Below are positions 51,901-62,595 of a stretch of DNA of 64,000 nucleotides, piece after piece. Made by a program: the position numbers and the translations under genes. The DNA lies in the NCBI RefSeq assembly GCF_025564065.1, contig NZ_JAMGZK010000054.1, positions 1 through 64,000 of the forward strand. The letters are read 5' to 3'. The notes under the pieces were generated by a model. The model saw only the letters and a program-made list of their open reading frames with translations, was not told the DNA's origin and ran no database searches. This DNA is from Silvania hatchlandensis. GTDB taxonomy: Bacteria > Pseudomonadota > Gammaproteobacteria > Enterobacterales > Enterobacteriaceae. Numbering within the stretch: position 1 is the first letter of the stretch; each line of letters starts with the position of its first letter.

Positions 51901-52003
51901 GCAAGGCGACTTAGCCTGCATTAATGCCAACTTTTAGCGCACGGCTCTCTCCCAAGAGCCATTTCCCTGGACCGAATACAGGAATCGTATTCGGTCTCTT
52001 TTT
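51901..52003 (+). ncRNA. sdsR: SdsR (RyeB) stationary-phase small RNA
   Basis: The sequence from GCAAGGCGACTTAGCCTGCA through the GAGCC-containing middle to the terminator ACCGAATAC/GTATTCGGT with CTCTTTTT (51971-52003) matches E. coli SdsR (about 104 nt) as I remember it. A sigma-S-like -10 (CTATTCT, 51888-51894) lies just upstream. SdsR is Hfq-dependent and represses targets such as mutS and tolC in related species. It sits between yebY and pphA as in K-12. The remaining 52004-52232 up to pphA shows no gene I can support. Confidence 0.9.
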
Positions 52004-52232
52004 ATCTGTTGAAAGCAAACGTATTTTTCCGTTACGCACTTTCACAAGCAGGCAACATCCTCTGTTCTTCATTAAACCATACCACACTCCCGCATGAGGA
52101 AGTCCAGCGCTTTTTAGCCGTTTTGTTAAATTATTGCTTATTCCCGGTGAAAGCAGGGGTTAGTGGTTTAACCGCGTTCCGGCGTGCAGCAGCGGGCCTT
52201 CCACAGGGACTATACTGAACGGAGGAGGCGCT

Positions 52233-52877
52233 ATGTATCTCAAACTTGATGGTCACAACTGGCGGCACGTCTGGGTGGTCAGCGATCTGCACGGCTGCTA
52301 TCAGATGCTGATAGCCGCGATCAAACAGCGCCGCCTGGATCCGTATCAGGATCTGCTGATTTGCGTCGGGGATCTGATCGATCGCGGGCCGGATAGCGTG
52401 AAATGCCTGCAGCTGTTAAACGAAAAGTGGTTTTACGCCGTGCGGGGAAACCATGAGCAGATGGCCCTGGATGCGCTGCACACCCACACTTTTGCGCTGT
52501 GGATGATGAACGGCGGGGTGTGGTTTGCTGAATTAAAGGGCGCGCAAAAGCAGCATGCCGTGGATCTATTTACCCGCTGCGACGCCCTGCCGTGGATTAT
52601 CGAAATTACCTGCGCCAATGGGGTTAACGTGATTGCCCATGCCGACTATCCGGCGGCGCACTATGCGCTGGATAAACCGGTTGATAAACAGCGTACGCTC
52701 TGGGACCGGGATCGCCTGCGCGGCTTAATGGCCGGCGAAGGTGAGGGAATAAGCGGGGCAGATCACTTCTGGTTTGGGCACACACCGCTCCACCAGCGTT
52801 TCGATAGCCACAACCTGCACTATATCGACACCGGGGCGGTGTTTGGCGGCGCGTTAACCCTGGCGCAACTGCAGTGA
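52233..52877 (+). CDS. pphA: Serine/threonine protein phosphatase 1
   Basis: PphA is a metal-dependent PPP-family phosphatase linked in E. coli to heat-shock and misfolded-protein signalling. The 214 residues keep the PPP motifs VVSDLHGCYQ near residue 16 (GDxHG variant), CVGDLIDRGPDS near 45 and VRGNHEQM near 71, with the downstream His in VIAHADYP and the GHTPLHQRF region. GGAGGAGG precedes the ATG. Confidence 0.94.
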   Translation: MYLKLDGHNWRHVWVVSDLHGCYQMLIAAIKQRRLDPYQDLLICVGDLIDRGPDSVKCLQLLNEKWFYAVRGNHEQMALDALHTHTFALWMMNGGVWFAELKGAQKQHAVDLFTRCDALPWIIEITCANGVNVIAHADYPAAHYALDKPVDKQRTLWDRDRLRGLMAGEGEGISGADHFWFGHTPLHQRFDSHNLHYIDTGAVFGGALTLAQLQ

Positions 52878-53069
52878 TTACATTTCCGCGTACTCCTGCG
52901 CTGGTCGCCAGAAGCCGTCGATAAAATCTTCAACCGGGAAGCAACCACCGTGGCGAATACGTTGATCGTCCATCGATGCCACACACTGTGGTTCGGTGTT
53001 GTACACATCTACCACGATGTCCTCGCAGCCAGCGTCCAGATAGCAGATAAACAGTACCAGTGCGAACAT
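52878..53069 (-). CDS. yebW: Small protein YebW
   Basis: This 63-residue protein of unknown function matches E. coli YebW: MFALVLFICYLDAGCEDIVV at the start and GGCFPVEDFIDGFWRPAQEY at the end. It has four cysteines and a hydrophobic N-terminus that may be a membrane or signal segment. Two ATGs are adjacent; the second (53069) is better spaced from GAGGGA. Its stop directly abuts that of pphA on the other strand. Confidence 0.88.
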   Translation of the reverse strand: MFALVLFICYLDAGCEDIVVDVYNTEPQCVASMDDQRIRHGGCFPVEDFIDGFWRPAQEYAEM

Positions 53070-53142
53070 CATTCCCTCAACATTAACTACTCAGTTGATA
53101 TTGTAGGGGAAGATTGCGAGGTAGGGGAAATGCAGGCAATAA

Positions 53143-53165
53143 ATAACCCGCCTGCGGGCGGGTTC
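53143..53165 (-). terminator. Probable terminator of yebV
   Basis: AACCCGCC and GGCGGGTT pair around a four-base loop; on the minus strand the stem is followed by a discontinuous T-run (TTATTTATT). It lies between yebV and yebW, so yebW needs its own promoter in the following AT-rich 70 bp. Confidence 0.55.
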
Positions 53166-53173
53166 TCTCCGGA

Positions 53174-53413
53174 TCAGGCAAGGCGCATGACCCAGGCATC
53201 AGAACGTTGGTCGTAATGCTCACGGTAAAGAACGGAATGTTCGCCATCGAGGATTGCCGGAACGCTGGTGTCTGCATCCCAGGCATCAAGCTGCATGCAC
53301 AGGTCAGGGTCGGATTTGCAGGGGATCGTTAACGTTCGCTCGCCCTGCGTATCGCCGTTTAACTCGGCATCATCGATTTCGAATGCGCCAATGCGCACAT
53401 TGGTTTTCGTCAT
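53174..53413 (-). CDS. yebV: Small protein YebV
   Basis: This 79-residue cytoplasmic protein of unknown function is recognisable from IGAFEIDDAELNGD, LTIPCKSDPDLCMQLDAWDA and SVLYREHYDQRSDAWVMRLA, as in E. coli YebV. GGAGAG precedes the ATG. It is probably monocistronic. Confidence 0.88.
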   Translation of the reverse strand: MTKTNVRIGAFEIDDAELNGDTQGERTLTIPCKSDPDLCMQLDAWDADTSVPAILDGEHSVLYREHYDQRSDAWVMRLA

Positions 53414-53516
53414 AATGCTCTCCGATGTGGTGCTCTGTTCTGGTACGACCAGTATGGTCGCCCACTTTTCAGCCTGGTCAATGGAGAGAAAATCCGCCAG
53501 TAAAAAAATGCTTTTT

Positions 53517-54959
53517 TTAGCTGTCGTTACTGTTACCGGTAAACAGCCGCCCGTCGCGCACCAGTTCGCGTGGATAGCTGTTTTTCAGGCGCGAACCCAC
53601 TTTTTTGGCGTGACCAATCGGAAAACCTTGATAGGTTACAACGGCATCATCGCCGGACGGGGTGTCCTGCGGATAGACGTCGCGCCCGCGATACCACTCT
53701 TCGGCTTCCTGCTGGGTTAATGCGAATGTGTTGTCCTTACCGGCGAGCGCGATAACGGCTTCGTGCTGCCAGCGGTAGCCTTTGTTGTGCGTCTCGGCTA
53801 ACCGGATGCCGATGCGGGAGAAGCGCACTTTACCGATCAACGGTTCAATCTCCGTCGGGAACAACCACACCTCTTTATCGCGCTGCCACAGGCGCAGATT
53901 ATCGCCCCAGGCAATACCGGCCTGACCGGCGGATGCGGCGATCTGTGCGCTTTCCCGGGTTTTCATTGGCACAAAGGGGAAGTTGCCAACTTTGAATTTA
54001 GGTGCAGGCAGAGGCGCAATGGCCGCAGTTTTGCGTAGACGGGCAACGAAGAAGCCTTCGCAGTCAAAAATTTGCGGGAACACGTGCAGGAACCCTTCCG
54101 GCGTGACGGCGTCGCGGGCGCTGGTAAACAGCGCGTCCAGCGGCAATATCTCGACGGCGTCGGGATACTGGGCTTTGAGCCACAAGCACACGTCTTCGTT
54201 CTCGTCGCGGTTCAGGGTGCAGGTGGAGTACACCAATGTGCCGCCGGGACGCAGGGCGTGAAAGGCGCTGTCGATTAGCTCCCGCTGGGTGGCGGCGATG
54301 GCCAGATTGCTGTCGACAGACCAGTTTTTCAGAGCGTCGGGATCTTTGCGCACCACGCCTTCGCCGGAGCAGGGGGCGTCGAGCAGGATCGCATCGAAGG
54401 CTTCCGGCAGAGCGGCACCAAATACGCGACCGTCAAAATGGGTTAACGCTACATTGCTGATCCCGCAGCGGCTGATGTTGGCGTGCAGCACCTTAACGCG
54501 GCTGGCGGAGAACTCATTTGCCAGAATCGCGCCCTGGTTGCCCATGCGGGCAGCAATTTGCGTGGTTTTAGAACCCGGCGCGGCGGCGACGTCCATCACT
54601 CGGGCTGGCGTCTGTCCGTCGGCGAACAGGGCGGCAACCGGCAGCATGGAGCTGGCTTCCTGAATGTAAAACAGTCCGCTCAGATGTTCAGCGGTACTGC
54701 CCAGCGGCAGCGCTTCCTCGTCGTCACGCTCGATCCAGAATCCTTCTTCGCACCACGGAATGGGGGTGAGCTGCCAGCCGTAGGGCGCCACCAGGGTAAG
54801 GAAATCGGCGACACTCATTTTCAGCGTATTAACGCGCAGACTGCGGCGCAGCGGGCGCTGGCAGGCGGCGATAAACGCATCAAAGGAGAGATGTTCAGGC
54901 AAGGCCTGGCGCATTTGCGCCAGAAATTCTTCAGGGAGATAGACGGAACGTTGAGCCAC
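53517..54959 (-). CDS. rsmF: 16S rRNA m5C1407 methyltransferase
   Basis: RsmF methylates C1407 of 16S rRNA in the small subunit. The 480 residues contain the SAM-binding [19 protein letters not shown] near 118, [16 protein letters not shown] near 192 with the first conserved Cys, and [15 protein letters not shown] near 243 with the catalytic Cys. A C-terminal PUA-like RNA-binding region follows. I choose the GTG at 54957-54959 ([12 protein letters not shown]), matching E. coli; the open frame upstream is not conserved and overlaps the letB 3' end. Confidence 0.94.
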   Translation of the reverse strand: MAQRSVYLPEEFLAQMRQALPEHLSFDAFIAACQRPLRRSLRVNTLKMSVADFLTLVAPYGWQLTPIPWCEEGFWIERDDEEALPLGSTAEHLSGLFYIQEASSMLPVAALFADGQTPARVMDVAAAPGSKTTQIAARMGNQGAILANEFSASRVKVLHANISRCGISNVALTHFDGRVFGAALPEAFDAILLDAPCSGEGVVRKDPDALKNWSVDSNLAIAATQRELIDSAFHALRPGGTLVYSTCTLNRDENEDVCLWLKAQYPDAVEILPLDALFTSARDAVTPEGFLHVFPQIFDCEGFFVARLRKTAAIAPLPAPKFKVGNFPFVPMKTRESAQIAASAGQAGIAWGDNLRLWQRDKEVWLFPTEIEPLIGKVRFSRIGIRLAETHNKGYRWQHEAVIALAGKDNTFALTQQEAEEWYRGRDVYPQDTPSGDDAVVTYQGFPIGHAKKVGSRLKNSYPRELVRDGRLFTGNSNDS

Positions 54960-55002
54960 AGGCGCACCACAGGGAGTCAAAGAGGCGCGCAGTGTACCAC
55001 AA

Positions 55003-55030
55003 ACGCTCCGGTGGGTTGCCACCGGAGCGT
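55003..55030 (-). terminator. Terminator of letB, adjacent to the rsmF promoter
   Basis: A perfect 12-bp stem (ACGCTCCGGTGG with CCACCGGAGCGT, four-base loop) starts six bases past the letB stop. On the minus strand it is followed by TTTGTGG and then TACACT, a likely rsmF -10. Confidence 0.7.
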
Positions 55031-55035
55031 GAGGG

Positions 55036-57669
55036 TTAGCGCGGCAGGGCGGTACCCCAGCTGCGCCACTCTTTCGGCTCGCTTTCCAGCAGCAGGAAGT
55101 GCTTGCCGGGCTGTGACTTCGGCGCCAGCGGCGTGCCTGGCGGCGTGGCAAAGGCGATACCCCCGCGAATAAACTGATTAAAGGTGCCGGTTTTCACTAC
55201 TCCGCCGGTCAGACCAAAATCGAGCGTATAGCCGGATGCCAGCCAGAACACCGAGTTATTGCGCACCAGATGCTGGTAGCGATCGCTGATGCGCAGGCCA
55301 ACCATCACCCGGTCAGACAGCGTGCCCAGCGTCAGGCCCGTTACCGTACCCACTTCCATTCCGCGGAACAGCACCGGCGTACCAATCGCAAGCGATGCGG
55401 CCTCCGGCACTTCTACCACGATGCTCAGACCGTCGAGATAGCGCGAATCGGTAATGGTGGCTTCCTGGAGCTCAAAGTCGCGGCGCGGATTGCCTCGCCC
55501 GGGCTCGACGTTGATGTACGGCTGCAGAATGGTATCCAGATGCTCCACACCTGCGGCAGAAATTTGCGGCGTCACCACCGAAAAACGCGTTCCGGCGCGG
55601 GCGAAGTTATCCACATACTCCGGGTACAGCACCGCCGTGGCCTGCACTTCGTTGCGGGCGGTGATCAGCTTGAGAGTCTGAATCTGACCGATATCGATTC
55701 CCAGATAGCGTACCGGCATCCCTTCGGCGAGTTTACCCGCGTCAAAAGCGTGCAGCGTGATCTGACCACCCACCGCACGGGCGGCGGTTTCGGACGGATA
55801 GAGGATCCGCTTATCGCCTTTGCGCTGACTGGCGCTCGCCCCGCTCAGATTATCGAAGCTGATAGCACCTCGCAGTGCGCGGGAGAGGGGAGATGCCTGC
55901 ACTGTCAGTCCGCTGCCGTTGAGCTGCACTTTGGCGCCACCTTCGGCCCAGAAAACGCTGTTGCTGGTCAGCAGCTTGCGGTATTCCGGTTTCACGTGCA
56001 GTTCGATATCGAACGCATTGGCGCGAGGCCGGACGGTGATCACTTCCCCCACCTGGAATTTACGGTACAGCACCACTGAGCCCGCCTGAACGTCCGGCAG
56101 GGTTTCGGCCACCAGCGTCAGGGTGGTGGTCGGCAGATCGCTCAGGCTGTTTTCGATGGCCTTATCGAGATTGGCAAACAGCGGGTAGTTGTCGCGCATT
56201 GCCCCTTTTTCACCGGGTAAAATGCGGATCCCGCCGTTTATCCATTCGCTGGCGCTGGCCGCCAGAAACTCGACGCCGTCGAGACCGACTTTGACATCGA
56301 TCCGGCTGTTAACCACAAATTTGCTGTCGCCATGCACCAGCTCGCGATACTGCGGATCGATGGCTACCGCAAAAGCCACGCCTTTGGCGGTTAAGGTTCG
56401 CTCCAGCACTTGCCCAATCTGCACCCCGTGCAACACCAGCGGCTGACCGGCATCGATGCCGTAGCTTTCCGGCGCGTTGAGCGTCACGGTCAATACGCCC
56501 GGCTTTTGCAGCAGGGCTTTATCGGCCGGGGCAATCACAAAGCTGCTGGCCGGTTCCCCTCCCCCCGGGAGCAACTCAAAAGTACTGCCAGTGAGCAGGC
56601 TGCTGAGGTTGGTGTTGCTGAGGGACAGTTTAGGGTTACGCAGTTCGATGCGGGTTTTGTCACGCAGCAGATCGACCACGCTGGGATCGACAGTCATTTC
56701 ACCGGTTACTGAACCGCCGGGATTGAGCGTCAGACGGGTGAGCTGTCCAACCTGGAGCCCCTGGTACATCAGCGGCGTTGCGTCCGCTTTTAGACCCTCG
56801 GCAGAGGGGAGGGCCAGCTTAACAATCACGCCGCGCTGGCTGTGGGCCAGATCTTCGTACAGGCCAAAATCATCGTCCTGTGCCGCAGCGGTCGAACCTT
56901 CCGGTGAATCAAAGGCGATAGCCCCATTTACCAGTGCCGCCAGGCTTTCGAGCTTCACTTTCGCCCCGCTCAGGCTCAGATCGGCATCGACGCCGGAGAC
57001 ATTCCAGAAGCGGCTGCCTTTTTTCACCAGCGCGGTAAAGCGCCGTTCGATCAGCACGTCGATGATCACCCCCTGTTTATTGGGGGTGATAGCGTAGTCA
57101 TAGACCCGCCCGACCGGGATCTTGCGGAAATAGACCAGCGAGCCGCTGTTCAACGAACCGAGATCCGAGGCGTGCAGATGGATCATCAGATCGCCATTGT
57201 TGAGCCGATAGCGCGGCTGGGTATCGAGCGCAGTAAAGTGATCTCGTGGCTCACCTTTGCCCGGCATCATGCCGATATAGTTCCCGCCCACCAGTGCGTC
57301 CAGCCCGGACACACCCGCCAGCGAGGCCTTGGGCGTCACCAGCCAGAACTGCGTCTCCTCCCGCAAGGCATCTTCCATATCGGATTTGATGCTGGCGCGG
57401 ACGTTGATTTTATTTAGCTTCTTATCCAGCGATATATCCTGGACGGTACCCACCTCAACCCCCTGAAAACGTACGGGCGTGCGGCCAGGTACGATGCCGT
57501 CAGCACTCTGGAAGTCGATAGTAATGGTATTGCCGCGATCCTCGTAGCTGGTCCAGATCAGCCAGCCGGCGATCATCAACGCGATGACCGGCAGCAACCA
57601 GAATGGCGAAATACGACGTTTTGTTTTAATTCGCGCTTCAGTCGGCGAAGCGGGCGTTTCCTGACTCAT
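55036..57669 (-). CDS. letB: Lipid-transport MCE protein LetB (YebT)
   Basis: LetB is a large inner-membrane-anchored periplasmic tube of seven stacked MCE rings that carries lipids between inner and outer membranes. The 877 residues equal E. coli. One N-terminal transmembrane helix ([20 protein letters not shown]) is followed by repeated MCE units, visible as recurring G-x-P-[VL]-x-[FY]-x-G-[MVL]-x-[VI]-G motifs, for example [31 protein letters not shown] and [15 protein letters not shown]. The start (57669) lies inside letA, and the genes overlap by 32 bases. Confidence 0.95.
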   Translation of the reverse strand: MSQETPASPTEARIKTKRRISPFWLLPVIALMIAGWLIWTSYEDRGNTITIDFQSADGIVPGRTPVRFQGVEVGTVQDISLDKKLNKINVRASIKSDMEDALREETQFWLVTPKASLAGVSGLDALVGGNYIGMMPGKGEPRDHFTALDTQPRYRLNNGDLMIHLHASDLGSLNSGSLVYFRKIPVGRVYDYAITPNKQGVIIDVLIERRFTALVKKGSRFWNVSGVDADLSLSGAKVKLESLAALVNGAIAFDSPEGSTAAAQDDDFGLYEDLAHSQRGVIVKLALPSAEGLKADATPLMYQGLQVGQLTRLTLNPGGSVTGEMTVDPSVVDLLRDKTRIELRNPKLSLSNTNLSSLLTGSTFELLPGGGEPASSFVIAPADKALLQKPGVLTVTLNAPESYGIDAGQPLVLHGVQIGQVLERTLTAKGVAFAVAIDPQYRELVHGDSKFVVNSRIDVKVGLDGVEFLAASASEWINGGIRILPGEKGAMRDNYPLFANLDKAIENSLSDLPTTTLTLVAETLPDVQAGSVVLYRKFQVGEVITVRPRANAFDIELHVKPEYRKLLTSNSVFWAEGGAKVQLNGSGLTVQASPLSRALRGAISFDNLSGASASQRKGDKRILYPSETAARAVGGQITLHAFDAGKLAEGMPVRYLGIDIGQIQTLKLITARNEVQATAVLYPEYVDNFARAGTRFSVVTPQISAAGVEHLDTILQPYINVEPGRGNPRRDFELQEATITDSRYLDGLSIVVEVPEAASLAIGTPVLFRGMEVGTVTGLTLGTLSDRVMVGLRISDRYQHLVRNNSVFWLASGYTLDFGLTGGVVKTGTFNQFIRGGIAFATPPGTPLAPKSQPGKHFLLLESEPKEWRSWGTALPR

Positions 57670-58921
57670 GTGCATCCCAAAGTAAGCGGCTATCCAGCCA
57701 TTCCACTGCAAGAATAGTCAATATCACCGCAGTACCGAAGTACAACGCGGCGGGTCCCATAGTAAAAGCGAGCAGCTGATCGCGGTTAATCAGCGACATC
57801 ATCAACGCAATAACAAACAGATCCAGCATTGACCAGCGGCCAATCCAGGTGACAAAACGCAACAGCTGTATACGGGTTTTTAGCCCTTGTTCACATTTGA
57901 AGTGAATACTGATCAGCAGGGTAAACATCACCACCACTTTGGTAAAGGGAACCAGAACACTGGCGATAAACACCACCGCGGCGACCGCGATATTGCTGTC
58001 TGCCAGCGAGATGATCCCCGACATAATGGTATCTTCCTGCCGCGCGCCGTTGACGTAAATCACCGAGATTGGCAGCAGGTTGGCCGGTAAGAGCAGCACC
58101 ATCGAGGCGATCAGCGCCGCCCAGCATTTTTGCAGACTGTTGTTGCGCCGCAGCCGCAGGGGAATGTGGCAGCGAGGGCAGCGGCCACGCGCGTCGGGCA
58201 GCCCGGTGTAGTGGCAACCCAGACAGACCCGCAGCTGCTCATTGTAGCGGGTGGCGGGGCGCTGGGGATAGAAGCGTTCCCAAAGCTGCTCCACGTTTAA
58301 ATGGATCAGGGTCAGAATACTTAAGACGACCAGCGCAATAAACGCAAACAGGCCGCCTCCTGGCTGGATAAAAGCGTAATCCTGGACTTTGATGGAGGCA
58401 ACGACAATCCCCACCAGATAGATATCCAGCATCACCCACTCCTTGAGCTTCTCGAGCATCAGGAGCACCGGGCGTAAGTTCATCCCCAGAATGTTGCCAA
58501 ACCACAGGTAGGCGATGGACGCCACCAGCACCACCGGCGCACCCACGGTACAAAACAGCACCATCGAGGCGGTAAGGGGATCGCCCTGGCGGGTCATCTG
58601 CCAGACCCCCTGCAGCAAGTTGGCGTCAATATGCACGCCCAGCAGATATAACCGCAGCAGAGGTTCACTCCAGGCAAACGGCATCAGCAGCATCATGGTG
58701 ACGGCCATCGCCGCCAGCCGGGTCAATGACCAGTCGCGTCCATCGCGGATTTTTGCGTTGCAGCGCGGACAAAAAGCACTTTGGTGTGATTTCATCTTTG
58801 GCAGCGTAAAAAGCGTATCGCATTGGGGGCAACGCTGATAATGTGCACGAGGAAGCGCATCGCCGACCGTATGAATCGTTATCTTTCTGACCGGCGTGAT
58901 TTTGGGTGTTTTAAGAGCCAT
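57638..58921 (-). CDS. letA: Inner-membrane lipid transport protein LetA (YebS, PqiA family)
   Basis: LetA is the membrane partner of LetB and probably loads lipids into the tube. The 427 residues have two homologous halves, each beginning with a CxxC zinc-ribbon pair (RCPQCDTLF and [17 protein letters not shown] and RCPRCHIPL) followed by about four transmembrane helices, the PqiA-domain layout. The letB start is embedded in its 3' end, indicating coupled synthesis. It is divergent from msrC. Confidence 0.94.
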   Translation of the reverse strand: MALKTPKITPVRKITIHTVGDALPRAHYQRCPQCDTLFTLPKMKSHQSAFCPRCNAKIRDGRDWSLTRLAAMAVTMMLLMPFAWSEPLLRLYLLGVHIDANLLQGVWQMTRQGDPLTASMVLFCTVGAPVVLVASIAYLWFGNILGMNLRPVLLMLEKLKEWVMLDIYLVGIVVASIKVQDYAFIQPGGGLFAFIALVVLSILTLIHLNVEQLWERFYPQRPATRYNEQLRVCLGCHYTGLPDARGRCPRCHIPLRLRRNNSLQKCWAALIASMVLLLPANLLPISVIYVNGARQEDTIMSGIISLADSNIAVAAVVFIASVLVPFTKVVVMFTLLISIHFKCEQGLKTRIQLLRFVTWIGRWSMLDLFVIALMMSLINRDQLLAFTMGPAALYFGTAVILTILAVEWLDSRLLWDAHESGNARFAD

Positions 58922-59052
58922 GAGTCGCGCATTGAATGAATAGTTACTAGTTATCTTAACTCATGAATTGATTCATCTTGAGCATGAACGTAAATAATGC
59001 GTATTTTAATAGGCTATGCTGTAACTCAGTAAGACAACCAAGTGATTGAATA

Positions 59053-59550
59053 ATGAACAAAACAGAATTCTACGCGGACCTAAATCGCGACTTTCAGGCA
59101 TTGATGGCAGGCGAAACCAGTTTTTTGGCTACGCTGGCCAACACCAGCGCGCTCCTCTTTGAGCGTCTGTCCGATGTCAACTGGGCCGGCTTTTACCTGC
59201 TGGAAGGCGAGACGTTAGTGCTGGGGCCTTTCCAGGGCAAACTGGCTTGCGTGCGTATTCCTGTCGGGCGTGGCGTGTGCGGTACCGCCGTGGCGCAAAA
59301 CCTGGTGCAGCGTGTCGACGATGTCCACGCATTCGACGGGCATATTGCCTGCGACAGCGCCAGCAACGCGGAAATCGTTCTGCCGCTGGTGGTTAATAAG
59401 CAGATTATTGGTGTACTGGATATCGACAGCACTGTCTTCAGTCGCTTTACAGCCGACGATGAACAGGGCCTGCGCGAGCTGGTGGCGAATCTTGAAAACG
59501 TCCTCGCCGCGACCGATTATCAAAAATTCTTTGCGCGCGTCGCAGGATAA
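59053..59550 (+). CDS. msrC: Free methionine-(R)-sulfoxide reductase
   Basis: MsrC (fRMsr) reduces free methionine-R-sulfoxide. The 165-residue GAF-fold protein contains LACVRIPVGRGVCGTAVAQ near 75 and GHIACDSASNAEIVLPL near 109, carrying the three catalytic or resolving cysteines of the family, and the substrate-site WAGFYLLEGETLVLGPFQGK near 38. Confidence 0.93.
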   Translation: MNKTEFYADLNRDFQALMAGETSFLATLANTSALLFERLSDVNWAGFYLLEGETLVLGPFQGKLACVRIPVGRGVCGTAVAQNLVQRVDDVHAFDGHIACDSASNAEIVLPLVVNKQIIGVLDIDSTVFSRFTADDEQGLRELVANLENVLAATDYQKFFARVAG

Positions 59551-59647
59551 TCAACGGATAACGTAGCATTTACGGATGGCGTCATTATAATGTCGCCTGT
59601 TCATGCCTGCGGCTTGTCGGCAACGTCCGTTGTAATCAGGAAATTTC

Positions 59648-60334
59648 ATGGAAAATCAACCTAAGTTGAATAGCAGTAAAGAAGTCATCGCGTTCTTGGC
59701 CGAACGTTTTCCACAATGTTTTAGTGCCGAAGGCGAAGCTCGTCCCCTGAAAATTGGTATTTTTCAGGATCTGGTAGAACGTGTTGAAGGTGAGATGAGT
59801 CTCAGCAAAACCCAACTGCGTTCTGCTCTGCGTCTTTATACTTCAAGCTGGCGTTACCTTTACGGTATCAAAGCCGGTGCGACGCGTGTCGATCTCGACG
59901 GCAACCCGTGCGGTGTGCTGGATGAGCAGCACGTTGAACATGCTCGCAAGCAGCTTGAAGAAGCCAAAGCGCGTGTCCAGACCCAGCGTGCCGAACAGCA
60001 AGCGAAAAAACGCGAAGCTGCAGCGGCCAATGGTGAAGAAGACGCGCCTCGTCGCGAACGCAAACCGCGCCCAGCGCCGCGTCGCAAAGAGAATACCGAG
60101 CGTAAGCCACGTGCTGATCAACCAGCGGCTAAAGCCCCACGCGCACCTCGTGAAGAGCCGCGCCATACTCCGGTTTCTGACATTAACGCCCTCAGCGTCG
60201 GTCAGAATCTGAAAGTAAAAGCGGGCAACAATGCGATGGACGCCACCGTACTGGAAATCACCAAAGATGGCGTTCGTGTACAGCTGACTTCTGGTATGTC
60301 AATGATTGTACGCGCAGAACACTTGTTGTTCTGA
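59648..60334 (+). CDS. proQ: RNA chaperone ProQ
   Basis: ProQ is a global RNA-binding protein that stabilises many sRNAs and mRNA 3' ends. The 228 residues contain an N-terminal FinO-like domain (about 5-120, with [20 protein letters not shown] and [14 protein letters not shown]), a long basic and acidic linker (about 125-180, rich in K, R, A, E and P), and a C-terminal Tudor-like domain ([19 protein letters not shown]). It is preceded by CAGGAA and followed 19 nt later by prc. Confidence 0.95.
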   Translation: MENQPKLNSSKEVIAFLAERFPQCFSAEGEARPLKIGIFQDLVERVEGEMSLSKTQLRSALRLYTSSWRYLYGIKAGATRVDLDGNPCGVLDEQHVEHARKQLEEAKARVQTQRAEQQAKKREAAAANGEEDAPRRERKPRPAPRRKENTERKPRADQPAAKAPRAPREEPRHTPVSDINALSVGQNLKVKAGNNAMDATVLEITKDGVRVQLTSGMSMIVRAEHLLF

Positions 60335-60353
60335 AACGGAGGCCAGGCCCGGC

Positions 60354-62402
60354 ATGAACACATTTTTTAAGCTCACCGCGCTGGCTGGCCTGTTTGCTAT
60401 AACAGGCCACGCCTTCGCTGTGGACGAGATTACGCGTGTTGATCAGATTCCTGTTCTGAAGGAAGAGACACAGCACGCGACGGTCAGTGAGCGCGTTTCG
60501 TCGCGCTTCACCCGTTCGCACTACCGTCAGTTCGACCTCGACCAGGCTTTCTCGGCTAAAATTTTCGACCGCTATCTGAACCTGCTGGACTACAGTCACA
60601 ACGTCCTGCTGGCCAGCGATGTCGAACAATTTACCAAAAGACAGTCTGTCGTCGGCGATGAATTACGCAGCGGCAAACTGGACCTGTTCTACGACCTGTA
60701 CAACCTGTCGCAGAAACGCCGTTTTGAGCGCTATCAATACGCGCTCAAGGTGCTCGAGCGCCCGATGAACTTCACGGGTAACGACACCTTTAATCTTGAC
60801 CGCAGTAAATCGCCGTGGCCGAAAGATGAAGCCGAGCTCAACACGCTGTGGGACAGCAAAGTTAAGTACGACGAGCTGAGCCTCAAACTCACCGGTAAAG
60901 ATGAGAAAGAGATCCGCGAAACGCTGACCCGCCGCTACAAATTTGCCATTCGTCGCCTGGCGCAGACCAACAGTGAAGATGTGTTCTCGCTGGCGATGAC
61001 GGCCTTCGCGCACGAAATCGATCCGCACACCAACTATCTGTCCCCTCGCAACACGGAACAGTTCAATACGGAGATGAGTCTTTCTCTGGAAGGGATTGGT
61101 GCCGTACTGCAGATGGATGATGACTACACCGTGATCAACTCTATGGTCGCCGGTGGCCCGGCAGCCAAAAGCAAGGCGATAAGCGTAGGCGATCGCATTG
61201 TGGGCGTGGGTCAGACCGGGCAGAACATGGTGGATGTGATCGGCTGGCGACTGGATGACGTGGTTGCTCTGATCAAAGGGCCGAAAGGCAGCAAAGTTCG
61301 CCTGGAAGTTCTGCCTGCCGGTAAAGGCACCAAAACCCGTATCGTTACCCTGACCCGTGAGCGCATCCGTCTGGAAGATCGCGCGGTGAAAATGTCGGTG
61401 AAAACCGTCGGTAAAGATAAAGTCGGCGTGCTGGATATTCCTGGCTTCTACGTTGGTCTGACGGACGACGTCAAAGTCCAGCTGCAGAAGCTGGAAAAAC
61501 AGAACGTGAAGAGCGTGATCATCGATCTGCGCACTAACGGCGGCGGCGCACTGACCGAAGCGGTATCGCTTTCCGGTCTGTTTATTCCGTCCGGTCCGGT
61601 TGTGCAGGTGCGCGACAACAACGGTAAAGTGCGTGAAGATGCCGATACTGATGGCGTGGTGTACTACAAAGGTCCGCTGGTGGTGCTGGTCGATCGCTTC
61701 AGCGCCTCGGCATCGGAGATCTTTGCCGCTGCGATGCAGGATTACAGCCGCGCGCTGGTGGTCGGTGAACCTACCTTCGGTAAAGGCACGGTGCAGCAGT
61801 ACCGCTCCCTGAACCGTATTTACGACCAGATGCTGCGTCCGGAATGGCCTGCGCTGGGCTCGGTACAATACACCATTCAGAAGTTCTATCGCGTGAATGG
61901 CGGCAGTACCCAGCGTAAAGGTGTGACCCCGGATATCATCATGCCGACCGGCAATGAAGAGACGGAAACCGGCGAGAAATTCGAAGATAACGCCCTGCCG
62001 TGGGACAGCATTAATGCTGCCACCTACGTCAAATCGGGTGATATCAGCCAGTTTGGTCCGGCATTGCTCAAACAGCACGATGAGCGTATCGCGAAGGATC
62101 CTGAGTTCCAGTACATCGCGAAGGACATTGCCCGTTTCAATGCCCTGAAAGCGAAGCGCAATATCGTCTCTCTGAATTACGCGCAGCGTCTGAAAGAGAA
62201 TGACGAAGATGATGCTACGCGCCTGGCGCGCATCAACGACCGCTTCAAGCGCGAAGGCAAGCCAGAGCTGAAAAAGCTCGACGATCTGCCGAAGGATTAT
62301 CTGGAACCCGATCCGTATCTCGATGAGACGGTCAAAATCGCCATTGACCTGGCGAAACTTGAAAAAGATCATCCTGCCAGCGACCCTGCACCGGCAAAAT
62401 AG
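60354..62402 (+). CDS. prc: Tail-specific periplasmic protease Prc (Tsp)
   Basis: Prc degrades periplasmic proteins with nonpolar C-termini and processes FtsI; with NlpI it also degrades MepS. The 682 residues equal E. coli. A signal peptide ends near HAFA; a PDZ domain lies around LSLEGIGAVLQMDDDYTVIN to LIKGPKGSKVRLE (about 245-325); the catalytic Ser is in VDRFSASASEIFAAAM near 452 and Lys in FGKGTVQQYRSL near 477. I start at MNTFFKLTALAG (60354); the upstream in-frame codon at 60306 lies within proQ. Its own terminator follows. Confidence 0.96.
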   Translation: MNTFFKLTALAGLFAITGHAFAVDEITRVDQIPVLKEETQHATVSERVSSRFTRSHYRQFDLDQAFSAKIFDRYLNLLDYSHNVLLASDVEQFTKRQSVVGDELRSGKLDLFYDLYNLSQKRRFERYQYALKVLERPMNFTGNDTFNLDRSKSPWPKDEAELNTLWDSKVKYDELSLKLTGKDEKEIRETLTRRYKFAIRRLAQTNSEDVFSLAMTAFAHEIDPHTNYLSPRNTEQFNTEMSLSLEGIGAVLQMDDDYTVINSMVAGGPAAKSKAISVGDRIVGVGQTGQNMVDVIGWRLDDVVALIKGPKGSKVRLEVLPAGKGTKTRIVTLTRERIRLEDRAVKMSVKTVGKDKVGVLDIPGFYVGLTDDVKVQLQKLEKQNVKSVIIDLRTNGGGALTEAVSLSGLFIPSGPVVQVRDNNGKVREDADTDGVVYYKGPLVVLVDRFSASASEIFAAAMQDYSRALVVGEPTFGKGTVQQYRSLNRIYDQMLRPEWPALGSVQYTIQKFYRVNGGSTQRKGVTPDIIMPTGNEETETGEKFEDNALPWDSINAATYVKSGDISQFGPALLKQHDERIAKDPEFQYIAKDIARFNALKAKRNIVSLNYAQRLKENDEDDATRLARINDRFKREGKPELKKLDDLPKDYLEPDPYLDETVKIAIDLAKLEKDHPASDPAPAK

Positions 62403-62410
62403 TCCTCCAA

Positions 62411-62439
62411 CAGGCACAAGAAATTGTGCCTGTTTTTTT
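62411..62439 (+). terminator. Terminator of prc
   Basis: CAGGCACA and TGTGCCTG pair around AGAAAT and are followed by seven T. Confidence 0.88.
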
Positions 62440-62477
62440 GTTAACCGCATCCTGCCGTCAGCCAGTGATCTGAAAGT

Positions 62478-62492
62478 GTAAAGTTGTGTCTT
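62478..62492 (+). promoter_or_regulatory. Candidate CpxR site upstream of htpX
   Basis: GTAAA-N5-GTCTT has one perfect half and one weak half of the CpxR box GTAAA-N5-GTAAA, about 105 bp before htpX. E. coli htpX is Cpx-induced, which supports but does not prove this reading. Confidence 0.4.
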
Positions 62493-62595
62493 TCTGGTGA
62501 CTTACACCCCGCCAAACCTTGAAAATACGCCGAATACCCATACGATGTGGGTAATCGTAATATGCGTTTTGTTAAACTGAGGTTAAAAGAAAATT

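Larger units (their letters stand above)
51775..52024 (-). ncRNA. sraC: RyeA (SraC) antisense small RNA
   Basis: In E. coli, RyeA is an sRNA of about 250 nt fully antisense to SdsR. On the minus strand here, sequence complementary to SdsR is followed by about 100 nt and ends at the hairpin AACCGCA/TGCGGTT with seven T (51777-51813), giving the expected length. The 5' end is an estimate. RyeA pairing with SdsR causes mutual degradation and is reported to act like an RNA antitoxin. Confidence 0.65.

Noticed and set aside
52009..52218. 69-codon plus-strand frame between SdsR and pphA
   Set aside because: TTG start without a ribosome site and no recognisable family; it lies after the SdsR terminator in non-coding sequence.
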